Positions 22,622 through 35,779 of a stretch of DNA of 64,000 bases are shown in pieces. The notes under the pieces are model-generated. The model searched no databases and had not been told where the DNA came from. It was given only the letters and a program-made list of their open reading frames with translations. Location of the stretch: positions 39,871,558 through 39,935,557 of the forward strand of contig CM049310.1 of NCBI GenBank assembly GCA_026874595.1, read 5' to 3'. The stretch comes from Sipunculus nudus (Eukaryota > Annelida > Sipuncula > Golfingiida > Sipunculidae). The number at the start of each line of letters is the position of its first letter. Positions within the stretch are counted from its first letter, which is position 1. The position numbers and the translations under genes are program-made.

Positions 22622-23211
22622 GGTAAATTCACTTTTGCAGAATATTTAAACACCTGTGATATGTGAATCATTAGTCAGACTCCATTCAGGAAGATGTGTT
22701 ACCTTCACTCATACCTACAGCTGAGCGGCGTGCTGGTCTCCAATAAGAAAACCTGTAACATTGGCTCCTTATGGCGGCCAAAATGTTAAGTTTACCACAA
22801 ACATGTGAAATACTTGCCTGTGATAGCGGCCACAATTTCAAAGTTTAAGGTTTTGATCACCTGTTATTATTAGCCCTGACGTGAAATATAATTTAAGACC
22901 GGATGCATGTGCCAGTGTTCACGCTCCGCCGGTGGTACAGTTATTCGCGGTTCAGTGACGGTGTTGATTGTTTCCCTTTGTCCTAAGCAGGATTCGTGCC
23001 TTGGGCGTTATTGAAGGCGCCGCCATGTTGGTTTAGGATCAGTCATGGGAAACAGGTATTTTTTCCATTATAAACAAAGAAGAAAATGTCCATCGTGAAA
23101 TGGCGTAGAGGAAACCACAAATAATATTAATTATAAACGATAATTTAAGGGAAGGCCCAAGCCGAAAATACAGAATGGTGCTCGGTTCTGGAACACAAAA
23201 TCATTTTTAAA
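22622..23211. other. 5' flank of gene A
   Basis: No gene or repeat family was recognised. The stretch directly upstream of the ATG should contain the promoter and 5' UTR of gene A, but I see no clear TATA box or initiator that can be assigned. Confidence 0.4.
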
Positions 23212-26200
23212 CAAGTGACCCATGGGTTATGACGCTCAGCTGACTGGGAAGAGATTCGCAAAAGGAAATTTTATCATCAGAATGGTAGTATATACCCATT
23301 CAACTGAAGCATCAAACAGATTAACCAACAGGCCAAGATTTAGTCTGTATTTATATATCTCAAAAATAGAGAAAAATGTGTAAACTTTTAAAACTAGAAT
23401 ACGGGTAACCGACAAGTGACTACATGTATCTGCCAAAATCGGATAGTGAGGCATGGATTGAGTGGCAAGGGGAAATAGAGTGAGGTATGTTGCATATGAG
23501 CATGGATGTCTGCAGCCTAAATGTGTATGTAGGTTGTGCCACCTACCACAAATCCAGAAAGCTGTCCAACTTGAAATCCCCCTTTTCAAAATTTTAGGCA
23601 GAAAAGTCAAACCACTACATGTATATGAGCGATTTTTGCCCATGGCAGACAAACAGACAAACACTGTGCAAAAATCTTTGCAGGTAACCCCTCCAGTTTT
23701 GTGTATGATAAAGACCTATGTGAGATCTAAACACATGCACAATTTTGGCCCAATCGGTCAAATGGTTCCTGAGATATGAGCTTGGATGTGTCCAGCGTTA
23801 ACTAGAATGTAGGTGGCGCCACTTGTCATAAAATCAAGAAAGCTGTCCACGATGTATAAACCTGCAAAATTTTAGGCAGTTATGTCGAACCACTACAGAG
23901 AAATGAGTAATTTTAGGCCACGGCAGACTAACAGACAGACGCTGTGCAAACATTGTTACAGGTGGCGCCACCATTTTTGTGTATGTTACAGAGCTATCAA
24001 AGGGCTACATTTGTATAAATTTTATTTCCTGATCGGTCAAACGGTTCCCGAGATATAAGCTTGGATGTCATCAGCGTGAACGTGAACGTAGGTGGCGCCA
24101 CCTGTCATAAAATCAAGAAAGCTATCCTGGATGTATACACATGACGAATTTCAGGTGAATTAGTCAATTCACTGCAGAGATATGAGTGATTTTAACCAAA
24201 GGCAGATGAACAGATGGACACTGTGCAAACATGGTTACAGGTGGCGCCTCCATTTTTTGTGTATGTTATAAAGCAATCCAAGGGCTACATTTGTATCAAT
24301 TTTATTTCCTGAACGGTCAAACGGTTCCCGAGATATGAGGGTTTATGAGTGGAAACAGACCCACAAATGGACACTGGATAGAGAGGAAAGGTCAGAGGTA
24401 AATGCAAATTGGTTAGGCACCAGTTCACATGTGACCCGATAAAAGGTGTAAGTTTGGGAAAAATCGCTCCATTAGTCTCCGAGGAGCTCTCTGGAAACGA
24501 ACGCCGCCGCGGCGGAGGAACTCGGTCAAAAACATAGTATCCGCAAAACTTCGTTTTTGCGGATACAAAAATACAGGTAGCTCCACCAGTCTGCAGAAAC
24601 TAATAAAAACACTTAATGGTCAATATCCATGCAAAAAATCATGGTGATCTCTGCATTAGTTGTTCAGATACTTCAGTTTTTGTATCAAATTGTCCATTAT
24701 TCTGAGGGATACTTCGGAGTTCTATAGCTTGAAGGATATGGGTAACAGAGACCTAATTTCAAGTTTCCACAGGCACCTTTCATGGGCCTCCTTGCATGAC
24801 AAGAATGTAGATTCTAGGTCCAGTTGTTGCGATTTGTACCCTGTTGACAGATAACCACATCTTTAAAGGTCTCAAAAAAAAAGAAAAAAATTCGTAAAAA
24901 TTTGAAAAAAAATAGAGGTGGCACACCCAGTCTGCAGAAACTGATGGAACAGCTCATGATCAATATGTATGCCGAAAATCATGACCATCAGTGTTGTAGT
25001 TATTGAAATACTGCAGTTTTTGTATCAAATTTTCCATTATTCTGGGGGGGGGGGGGGGGGGGATTTTGGACCCATACAGCTTAAAGAATATGGGTAACAG
25101 AGACCTAATTTCAAGTTTCCATGGAGACTTTTCATGGGTCTCCCTGTGTGTCAAGAATGAAGATTCTTGGTCCAGTTTTTATGATTTGTGCCCTGTTAAC
25201 AGATGTTCATATCTTTAGAGGTCTCAAAAATACAGAAAAATTTCGTTAAAAAAACCGAACAAATACAGGTGGTGCCACTAGTCTGCAGAAACTTATGAAA
25301 CACTCCATGATCAATATCCATGCAAACAATTATGGTTATCTCTGCATTAGTTGTTCAGATACTTTAGCTTTTGTATCAAATTTTCCATTATTCTGAGCTG
25401 TACTTTGGAGTGCCATAGCTCAAAGGATATGGGTAACAGAGACCAAATTTCAGGTTTCCATGGAGACTTATCATGGGTCTCCCTGTGTGTCAAGAACGAA
25501 GATTCTAGGTCCAGTCGTTACGATTTGTACCCTGTTGACAGATAACTACATCCTTAAAGGTCTCAAAAATGGAGAAAACAATTCTGAACATTGAAAAATA
25601 CAGGTGGCGCCACCAGTCTGCACAAACTGATGAAACATCTCATGATCAATATGTATGTCGAAAATCATGACCATCAGTGATGTAGTTAATGAGATATTGA
25701 AGTTTTTGTATGAAATATTTTACTATTCTGGGGGGTAATTTTGGGCCCCATAGCTCGAAGGATATGGGTAACAGAGACCTAATTTCTGGTTTCCATGGAG
25801 ACTTTTCATAGGTCTCTCAGTGTGTCGAAAATAAAGATTCTAGGTCCAGTCGTTACGATTTGTGCCACGCTAACAGATGACAGCATCCTCAAAGGTCTCA
25901 AAAATAGAGGAAAAAATCGTAAAAAATCAAACAGTACAGGTGGCGCCACCAGTCTGCAGGAAGTGATGTAACATCTCATGATCAATATGTATGCCAAAAA
26001 TCATGACCATCAGTCAAGTAGTTAATGAGATATTGAAGTTTTTGTATGAAATTTTTGACTTTTCTGGGGGGTACTTTGGGGCCACATAGCTCGAAGGATA
26101 TGGGTAACAGAGACCTAATTTCTGGTTTCCAAGGAGATTTTTTATGGACCTCTCAGAATCCCAAGTTACAAGGTTCTAGGTCCAGCGGTTACGATTTGTG

Positions 26201-26285
26201 CCTGGTTAACGGACGGACAGACGGACGACGGACAAAGAGTGATCGCTATAGCTCAGATGACTTTCAGTCAGCTGAGCTAAAAATG
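23212..26285 (+). repeat. Modular tandem element 1 (head, ~270- and ~335-bp monomers, tail)
   Basis: The element begins AAGTGACCCATGGGTTATGA followed by CGCTCA. It contains roughly 270-bp monomers carrying AGGTGGCGCCACCTGTCATA (23.8-24.3 kb), a CG-rich block with CGCCGCCGCGGCGG (24.5 kb), then five monomers of about 335 bp with ATGGGTAACAGAGACCTAAT (24740, 25090, 25427, 25765, 26100). It ends GATCGCTATAGCTCAGATGA followed by CTTTCAGTCAGCTGAGCTAA. Open frames in it merely follow the monomer period and are not genes. Confidence 0.75.
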
Positions 26286-27690
26286 TTTGGGTGAATCCCT
26301 TACAATTGTGTATAACAGACCTTTTCCACAAGTATGCGCACTGCTCATATCGGCCATCTGCAGGATCCAATAGACCAGCATCACTGCTTTTGTCAAATTA
26401 TATCAAATAGAAACAAGAAACTATGGGAGATTCCTCTCCATTTAAGATAAGGCGTCCTTGTTACTAGTATTTATATATATAATATTTTAGTCGAAATAAA
26501 GAGCTCGAACATTCAGTGTCAACTGTTGCCGCAGATGTAATATAATATAATATAATATATATGGTATGTTTGTGTGTGTGTGATCAAGAATGATACCCTA
26601 TGGGTAGAAATACTGGTTTAAATGTTTGTTGAGAGTTGTGTTAAACGAATATTTTGACAGTTTTCTGATGATCTGTAATTGAGTCAAATCAAGCATAACA
26701 CAAGCCAGGGAATTCTTCTAAAATATAAATATGCATAATTTACGTGTACGGGATAAGGTGTCGGAACATTTAATAGACAATTAAATGGGACGAAATTGAA
26801 CCATGTTACATCAAAAATTATATTCAGTGCTAATAAATGTGAAATAAGTAAGAGGATAAACCATTTTTTGTTAACAATACCAGCATATAAAAGTCTGTTA
26901 TAAATACATGTGTATATAGGACACATAATAAGATAAACCTATGATTAATTAAAACAATGCACATTGCAGTATACACACCGCACGCAACAATTTTGGGGAG
27001 CCCGAGGCGCTCATTACACAAGTGTGAGGAGTCCGATGGATTCTGGAGCGTCAAAAGTGAGTCCAAATCAAATCTTGAAGGGTCCATTAAAAAGTTTCAA
27101 TATTGTTTAGCGTTGTCTCCCGCAATAATTAACACAGGAAATAAGTCCCATCAGACGCTCGATCTTTCAGAACTGTGCACCCGTTGGCCGTTTCAAGCGT
27201 GACAGCTACCCCCTGCGTTCTTGAACACCTGAATTATTTAACTATGATACATTAAAGGTCTTAAATACATTATGTTACTAAGATATGTGCAGCATACATA
27301 TATTTTAGCCCCGACCCCTCCGGTTACAAAAGTATGTCTGCACCCTGTGTATATTGGTCCTGAGGAGAAACCCTTTGTTGAACTCGTGGACACGGTCACA
27401 CGGTCACGGTGTACTGCCTCGGCGTCACACCAGGGCTAACAGGTCGTCAAGCTCAGCTGAATATGTTCATCACCTTTTTTTTTATTTGACATCACGTGAA
27501 AAACTGCAAAACGCTAGCTTGAGTCGCCTGGTTCGTACATACCATATTTATCTATGTGACCCATAAAAGACTGACCTGGTTAGTTGTTAAGTAAAGCCAG
27601 CTAGTCGCCTGATTTATCGGTGGCATTTGTGAGGAATTAAAGTGTGCATGAACTCTGGGTTAGAGCCGGGAGCCGTGTTATTCACATAAA
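26286..27690. other. Intergenic, no gene seen
   Basis: This is AT-rich intergenic DNA with short TATAA and GT microsatellite runs at about 26537-26582. No exon, RNA gene or repeat family that I can name was found. Confidence 0.5.
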
Positions 27691-29620
27691 TGCGGCATAC
27701 TTGGACAAAAAGATGGCTGACTTTAGTAGTAAGCCGAATTCCGTGGCTCCACTGGGCTTGCAAAATGTCGGCTGCCTTAATTTGACCTGAAAGCCTATTC
27801 CCCTTACAATGTTTAAAATACCCGTTTTATTTAAACAAAAAAAAATCTATATTACGTGTGAAACAATGCATCCATTTAACATTTAACTTGTTTGTGATTA
27901 AATATGGAGTATAGTTTATCCTGGTGGTTTCCCTGTCATACAATTGTATCGGTTCCTATCAGCGACAAGACAAACAAGTCGTCTGAGGACAACAGAGGTT
28001 TTTCAGAAAACAAAGAGAAGCGCATGCAGGGCTGCGTAATATGCCCGTCATATTTCCGGGGGCCCCCGGCCCTCATTAAATATGCACTGATTTTGGTGGG
28101 ATGAAACTTAGGTGAAATATTATATTGGTTAATATTTCTGTTTAGTTTCATCAAAATCCATCACATACCTGCTAAGTTATCGCAGTGACACCATATAGTA
28201 GCTTGGTGACCTCTGACGTCATCAAATTTGTGTGGAATTTGCCATATATAAACCTCGACCAAGTTAATCTATGGGTAATGTCACAGAATATCCGTGTACT
28301 AAGTTTCAGAGAAATATCTTTATTAGCCATGGATCAGTGAGTCCTACCAGAAAAAAAAACTTTAATCTGATTTGTTCATGAACAAAGGTGGCATGTGACC
28401 TTGACCTTTAACCTTCTAAATTATATGGCAGATTTCTAACCCCCCATATAACATATATAAGAAATATGAAAAAAAAGGGTGAGTGGAGTTTGAGTTATAA
28501 AGACTTATCCCATAACTTTAACCTGAGCCAGGTTGGGATATGTACAGATTTTGTTCGTTAAGTGCCAATAATTGGTGCAAAAATGAAATATGGAGAAAGT
28601 TTTAATAGATGTGATAGGTATTGTAACTGTTCATCAGTATACTAAGTATAACTGAAATATCTTCATTAGCAAATGTAGCAATAAGCCTAACAAAAAAAAA
28701 ACCCTTTAACCGGACTTGTTCAGGAACAATGGGGTGACCTTGACTTTTTTACCTTTTGAAGCCAAAATAATAGGGGGGATTCCAAACCCCCTATACAAAC
28801 ATATATGAAATACGAAAGATATATGGTGAGTTGTTGTTGAGTTATAAAGGGTTATCCCAAAACTTTAACCTGAGCTTGGTAACCTGAAAGCCTTTTCATT
28901 TTACGATGTTACAAAATACCCATTTTTTAAAACAAATTATCTATATTTCATGTGACATTTTGCATCCATTTTACATTGAACTTGTTTGTTATTAAATATA
29001 GAGAAAGTTTATCCCGGTGGTTTCCCTGTCATACAAGTGTATCGTTTCCTATCAGCAACAAGACAAACAAGACGTCTGAGGACAACAGAGCACACCGGTT
29101 CAGGGCATTCAGAAAACAAAGCGCATCCCATGTAGGGCTGCGTAATATGCCCGCCATATTTCCGGTGACTTCTGACCTCATTAAATATGCACTGTTTTTG
29201 GTGGGATGAAACGCAGGTGAGATATTATATTTGTTAATATTTCTCTTTAATTTTTTATCAAAAGCCATAACATTTCTGCTAAGTTATCGCAGTGACACCA
29301 TAAAGTAGCTTGGTGATCGGACCTAATTAAATATGTGTGGATTTTGCCTAAAATAAAAGTCGATTATCTATGGGTAATGTCACAGAACATCCCTGTATTA
29401 AATTTAAGAGAAATATCTTCATTCGTAATGGAGCAGTGAGCCTTAACCTTTGACTTTTTGATCTCCAATCCATAGAGGAGGAATCCTAACTACCTAAACA
29501 GCACACATATGCATAATTTGAAAGCAATCGGGTAAGATGTTAGCATTAACAAAAAAGTTATCCTTGGGTGTCTACGGACGCCACCGACACCGACGACGCC
29601 GGTTGTACGGTATAAGCTCT
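27690..29620. repeat. Diverged tandem duplication (~1.1 kb units), dispersed family
   Basis: CCTGAAAGCC, GCATCCATTT and GTGGTTTCCCTGTCATACAA followed by CAAGACAAACAAG recur in order at about 27790-28000 and 28885-29090. A third, partial copy lies at 59850-60090. It ends near 29567 with a short GACGCCACCGACACCGACGA tail. Small frames inside are shadows of the repeat. Confidence 0.65.
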
Positions 29621-32600
29621 TCTGAACGTCTTTCCGGCGAACTTAAATAGCAAAAACTGTACATTTGTTTCGGACATTATTATTTGTAAACGATTTATGT
29701 TTTTTTTTTGTATAAATTTATCTCAAGCCAAACTGAGCTGTACAAAATTGGCTCACTTCGCCTTAATAAAATATTTGCCATGCCTCCTGATGATCTAGCC
29801 GAGGCTAGATCTTAACTAGGCTGGCGGCTGCGCAAAATGGCGGCGCCGGGCTATACTCTGGGTAATTCCTGTTAAAGAAAGCCCTTAAACGCCTCTGTGA
29901 TGGGTATATGAGCTCGGTTATCTACAAGCTGTTTGTGTAAAACAGCAATGTTGAAAAACGAAAAAAAAACAATGTAACCTACGTTGGTAGACAATTTAAG
30001 TGCGGGTTTTGAAATGTCACTAGTTAAAAACGTACTTAGCAGGGCTCTTGTTTTTCTGGCCTGCCGCCTGTAGTCCTTGTTGAATGCGTGTGAATTATTT
30101 TGGCTGGGCTCCTACATTTGTGATATAAACATACATATAAGCAAAACGAACAGCCTGTGTGTGGCGAGATACACATTTTCTTTTATATTTTGTTAAAAGT
30201 TCAAGGGATTATCTCCGCTATATATTTGCTTATTCGGTCCATGTTTCCAGGTTTATTCGTGCATAAGTGACTGAACATTTGTGAATATTCCCTTATGACG
30301 CTTCACAATCCGGATCATACGCCGGATCCACACCAAAATCTTTTTGATTATTCATTGGCCCATTCCTGAAATCTCCTGAATATTTCATGAAACCCCGTTC
30401 ATGATTGCGTGATTTGTGAACAAACACACATACACACAAACACACTCACGAACGGGGATGAATGCATACCATCCGGCGGAGACAACAAGTACGACACATC
30501 TGTTCTCAAATGTGTATCTGAATAATTGTCTCTTGCTCCACTTGCATGTTTACTTTTTCAAAGTCTCTCTCATACTAGCAGCAAATTTGAGTCGGTCCTT
30601 TTTTAATGACTGTTCAATCACCTGTACCTTTCCTAAGTACGGATTCAGTGATTGAGCTCATTAGGTCATACGGTGAATACACGACTATTATACAGACCAT
30701 TAAACTCATTTATAAGCGAATTGCTGCATTCAACACAGAGCTGCCATGAAACCTCCATAAAGCCTCCATAGAGAAGGGACATGGATGCATGCACAAGCAA
30801 AATAAAGACACCCGATAATGGTCGAATCGTTAAGGATACATCGAGTTCTGTCCTGTGTATAAAAAATATACATTTTACACATAATCGTTAATTGACACAT
30901 GGTCCTATATTTTTTTCTATATTTATAGATATACCTCCAACGGGAGGGGAAGGCCTCATGTTTCCCTTGTTTCGTTGATTGGTTTGTCTGTTTGGCAGCT
31001 TTACGTGAAAAGTAAACAAACAAAAATTTGAAGAGAATCTGGATCACCCTCTCTAATCAAATGCTTCCTTTCATTGTGACACAGAGCTATTAATTTGTCT
31101 CACGTTCAAACAGAAAATTGATAGGAATTATATAGTGCTTGCTCTGCCAGTTCAACAGAACCCGTCTCCGAAGCTTGGCATTGTAGACGTCTGATTCTGG
31201 CGGCGGTTTGTTTCACGACAACACACTGTTGTTCATTTATAAAACCTAATATAATTCAAGTAAAAATGTATACATTTTTACCAGAAGATTATCTTGAACA
31301 GATGGCGTGTGCTCCATTGTATAACTCTTTCTTCTAATTTATAAATTAAAATTAGTCACTTGGCAATACCACGTCCAACTCTCATCGTAGCAATTAAACA
31401 TGTTGTCTCTAAAAAGCAATATAACTACCTCACAAAAATTTCTGTTTTTTTCAAGACAGACCTGCATATGGTCAGGTACTGGCCCAGTCCATAAAACGGT
31501 TAGGACTAACATGTTGCCTCTGACAGAGAAATCAAACGTTCTCTCACGGTCTTGTAACGCTAAGTGTCGGTATTGCAACTCTGTTCCTCTTGTTATAATT
31601 AGAGCAAACACGGAGCTACGTGTATCGGTGCATTGAATCAGGTATTATTTAGGTATTTTAGTAGCAAACACAAATTCTAACGCCCTGGCAGGGCTAATAG
31701 TCAGAGAGCGTGTTGTCGATTTAGTAGCCGAATGGTCTAAGTTACAAACAAACAAACAAACCAAAAAAAAAAAAAAAAAACGGATAATGCCACTTTCTCA
31801 ACCATGTGCAACTTTTTCCTTATTTCAATTTTTTCAACTTTAATTCTGAATCATGATTTTAATATTTTTGTAATCGCCAAATTCATTTTATTAAATAACA
31901 ATATGAAAAAGTAGTGAAAAATTAACCATTTAAACACTTTATGCTCATTTAAGGCATTTTGAGATCTTCCTATCGGGTGGAATTTGATAAAGAAGAATTT
32001 GGTGTCAGTATTCGGAAAGCAGTATTAAAAGGTTTTGTACATCTATCTTTGCAAAGTGTACCTCATTGGTACTCAGAACTTATACAAGTGCTTGCTTGGT
32101 GATATTGCGTGATACATCTGTTTCTAGAATTGTTGAAGATATATGCATATGCAATGTAATCATCCAGTAATACTTGTTATGGCCAGTTCAAGATTATGCA
32201 ACAAGATCACTTGACTAATATGAAGGTAAATGAATATCCAGTATGGTTTGCCGTTATAACAAGTGAGTGCCAAGGTATATAGGGTCACATGTTGTTCACA
32301 GTAATGATAATAAAAATATCTAATAATGTATAAAAATTGTACCCATTTTCAACCCAACAGGGCTGCGATAAATGTTTAGCAAAAATAGAACCAAACCTAG
32401 TCTTCTTCCTTAAGGTATAAGAATTTAAAAAATATGGTTCGAAAAATGTATCAGAATTTTTTGCAATATTATATAACCCCCAGTACTATTTTACAGAAAA
32501 GAGCTTGACCTTGCGTGGAAGATTGCCAGACTGTGTGAATGGACAGGCGCAGGGGCGTATCCTTTGGCCCAATATATCATGCCCCTTCTTAGAGGTTGGC

Positions 32601-32635
32601 CCAGACCATTATGATTGCGATGGAGTAAAAGCTCT
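29621..32635. repeat. Intergenic stretch with one dispersed repeat (30236-30485)
   Basis: At 30236-30485 is a minus-orientation copy of a family also at 45125-45350 (minus), 45600-45860 (plus) and 58860-59060 (plus). Its hallmarks are ACACCAAAATC, CCGTTCATGATTGCGTGA and CACACAAACAC-type runs. The rest of the stretch has an A-rich run at 31743-31780 and nothing else I can identify. Confidence 0.5.
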
Positions 32636-32722
32636 TGACTGGTACCCCGCTCTATTATTGTTCTCTACCAATCATAGATCTATGGCTGAAGGCCATAATA
32701 GAGGGGATACCAGTCTAGTAAG
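32636..32722. repeat. Short foldback related to the 60-kb repeats
   Basis: GACTGGTACCCCGCTCTATT is followed about 45 bp later by its inverted match AATAGAGGGGATACCAGTCT. The same end sequence (AGACTGGTACCCTGCTCTAT) starts the repeats at 60088 and 60569, and an inverted trace lies at 39780-39800. Confidence 0.6.
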
Positions 32723-33339
32723 CTCCATCTTTTGAGGCTTTGAGGATAAATGTGACGTTGTTTGTTTACATCAAAACACTCCTGAGTATTTGCCAACCAA
32801 AGACTCTGCATACAAAAAAAACTGCTTTCAGCTTTTCTAAGTGAATGCAGAGAAATGAATTTAGATGAAATAATTTTGAGAAAAGTGTGACGTGTTCCAA
32901 ATTCTGTATCGCGAAAACCAAAGTCATATTCATATGAGGTAGAGACCTACGTGACAGGGGATGATGCTTTTGTTCCCTATTTGCTGGATTATGATTTTGA
33001 GCTTAGTGTTGTTTTTTAGTGGAATTTTACAAATGAATGTTCAAAAAGATATGTTTCTCTGATAGTATATGTTTTCACTCCACAGGGAAGCAATTATCAT
33101 GGACACAAATTACAACTGAAATTACCATTATTTTAGACCTCGCAGTTTTCCCACATTTCATAATCCATCAAAAGTATTTCTCTTTACGAGAAGACAGCTT
33201 ACATATTTGTTACGTATCTTCAGCACACAAAACAACTGAATGTTAGTCCCAGACTATATGGTCAGATTTCTGAGGTTAATTAACAATAAAAGGTCTATAC
33301 CCCATCTACATAATTTATCCTAATTGTTTTATATGACAC

Positions 33340-33605
33340 CCAGAACATTCTAAGATAAGCCTTCGTAAAATGTTCCATAAAGAACCATATACCTAGGATT
33401 CCACAGAGAATCTTTAAAGGTTCCCCACTTAGTCCACTGTCGAGAACCTTTAAAGGTTCCTACTGGAACCTCAAAATAGGTTCTAGACCTTTACGGTTCC
33501 ATGAAAGAACACTCTTAAGAGTCCACAAAGAACCATGTGTTTAAGGTTCCAGTTAGAACCCTGAAAGATCCCCCACTAAGTCCACTGCCAGAGTTCTACC
33601 CGAAA
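33340..33605. repeat. GGTTCC/AAAGAACC-rich repeat
   Basis: There are many direct and inverted copies of AAGGTTCC and AAAGAACC, plus a duplicated CCACTTAGTCCACTGTCGAG or variant (33426 and 33572). It is non-coding and likely a foldback element or a degenerate MITE. Boundaries are approximate. Confidence 0.55.
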
Positions 33606-33782
33606 CATTTTTTTTCTTACAGTGTGATAAGTTGTCAAATTAAGGAAACTGGTGACAACGAGTTGACAACATGATCTATTTATTAATTTATTGCTTCATT
33701 CATTATAAATAGGTGTTACATGATAGCTTTATTTGCATGTTTACAAAAGCTGTTAGAAATTATTGTCAGTATTATACTTGTT

Positions 33783-34100
33783 GGGCCAAAAAAAATAAAA
33801 AGGTATGGTTCTCAGGCCCTTTTTTAGAAATCAATGCGGGCGGGGGGTATTTTATTTTTGCCTTTTTTTTGTATGTTTGGATAAATATGTCATATGATCA
33901 GGAAAAAGCATGAAAAATAACAATTTTTTTCTGCCAAACAGGTAAAATCACTACATAACAAAGGAAATCGTATCAAAATTGTATTAATTTATCTTCTTGT
34001 AGGATGATAACCAAAATAAAAATGTTTGATGCGGAGGGGAGGGGGGGGGGGGGATTGATGCGGGCTGTGCTTGAGAACGATACCTTTTATTTTTTGGTCT
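33783..34100. mobile_element. MITE, GGTTCTCAGG family, copy 3 (inverted)
   Basis: Same family as 5022-5337 and 14092-14439, in opposite orientation. It has GGCCAAAAAAAATAAAAAGG then TATGGTTCTCAGG at the left, and GAGAACGATACC with T-rich end at the right. A poly-G run occurs at 34040-34053. Confidence 0.7.
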
Positions 34101-34699
34101 TATACTGTATTACTATAGTTAACAATGCCGAAATATAAGTTGTTACACTTAAGATCATATTCGTCATTAGATGCTTTCCTTTATTTATGGGTAATATAAC
34201 AAGGTGTAAGTTAAATGTTTTATTGTTCAATTATTGTGGAAACAAATTATTTAATATTGATCAGACGGAAAGATTAACAAAATCATTCGCATTTTATATC
34301 ATAGCCACGTCAATGTAAAAACCGTTTGAAATTATTTTTAAAATTGTAATAATTAAAACAACGTGCTATAACAACTGAAACAACATTCAGGTAGAAAGCC
34401 TATTATGTACACATTCAAAAACACAGCCGTACGAATGTTTGAACACATTTTAAGAAAGTATAGCAAAACTTCAAGTGTGCTTACAGCACATATCACAAGT
34501 CTTGAACCTTTCCAATCTTCACGGCAGGTCTCACGAATTCCAAGATTTCTTCTGAATGGTAGACAAATAGAAAAGCAGGGAAGTCACATGACCAGATACG
34601 CCGATATTTACATCTCTTGGCGTGTCAATACTCATGCACAACTTGACAGTAGCTCTGTCCATTCTTATATCAATTCTTTAACCTTACTTATTGTCTTCG

Positions 34700-34703
<4 letters not shown>

Positions 34704-34750
<47 letters not shown>

Positions 34751-34903
34751 AGGATATACCACTCCCGTGACTTTTCAACGAAGCAATTACGTTTATTTTA
34801 ACTTTCGTTCTCCGTTGTTTCTCCGTTGTTCTCCGGGTGTTTCTTTATGTATTCTTGCAGGTAGGCAATCGTGGCGGCTTCTGCTTGCTGAGGATTAAAT
34901 ATA

Positions 34904-34951
<48 letters not shown>
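34704..34951. repeat. AT dinucleotide runs around gene B exon 12
   Basis: (AT)n tracts occupy about 34704-34748, 51 nt past the gene B stop, and about 34906-34951, just 19 nt upstream of the exon 12 acceptor. They bracket the last coding exon. The second tract lies where the branch point and polypyrimidine tract would be. Confidence 0.85.
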
Positions 34952-34953
<2 letters not shown>

Positions 34954-35729
34954 TTTAACTTAAAATAATCAATGATATGCAAGCAGCTTTAGTGCTTATG
35001 CACGTACATGCTCAAGAACACATGCTTGTTGCTAAGCAAAGTGAAAATCAACTATCCACATGTAAAGAATATATTAATACATATTAAGGGACTTTCAAAT
35101 ACGTATATTGAAAAAATTTATATTGAGAGCCTTTATGTTTGAATCAAACATTCATGTATACATACGTTTATGCGTAATAGTGTTTGTCGAAACCAGATAA
35201 CTGTTCAAATATAATATGGCAGTTGAAATGTTAGGATTTAAATTTTTAGATAACGGCTTTTCTGGGACACCCAGGGTAATTTTGCCCATCAAATTATTCT
35301 TACAAGTATAAGCAGTGTATGAAATGGGGCTCGTCGGGAACAAAAAAGGACTTATCTATTATAAAAATAAATTAACAATATTGGTGCACTGTTTACATCT
35401 AAACAACACCGGTCTCAACAGTTTGTTTCATATTGGACAGAAAAGCTAACGGCGCAAAAGGGGACATTACTTGTCATTTTGGTTTTTATGAATCTGTCAT
35501 ATGACCACTGGTTATGTAATGAAATTTACCTTATTCTAAAGTTATTTATATTTCATATTTCATTATCGTAAAATCCCTATAATCCATACTAACCTTCACC
35601 AAGAAATTCTGATCTCCCACAGTCAGCTCAAAGTCCGTCACCCGGATGTAATCCGAGTGGATGCCGATGGTACGTTTAATATCACGATTCTACGAAATAA
35701 GATGACATAAATAGTCGTCGTAGTTATAT

Positions 35730-35779
<50 letters not shown>

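Noticed and set aside
24660-26294. Frames with SFHGDLSWVSL-type repeats
   Set aside because: Same explanation: translation of the 335-bp monomers of modular element 1.
34792-34797. AATAAA as polyadenylation signal of gene B
   Set aside because: It begins directly at the stop codon, which would leave almost no 3' UTR; it may be used but cannot be claimed.
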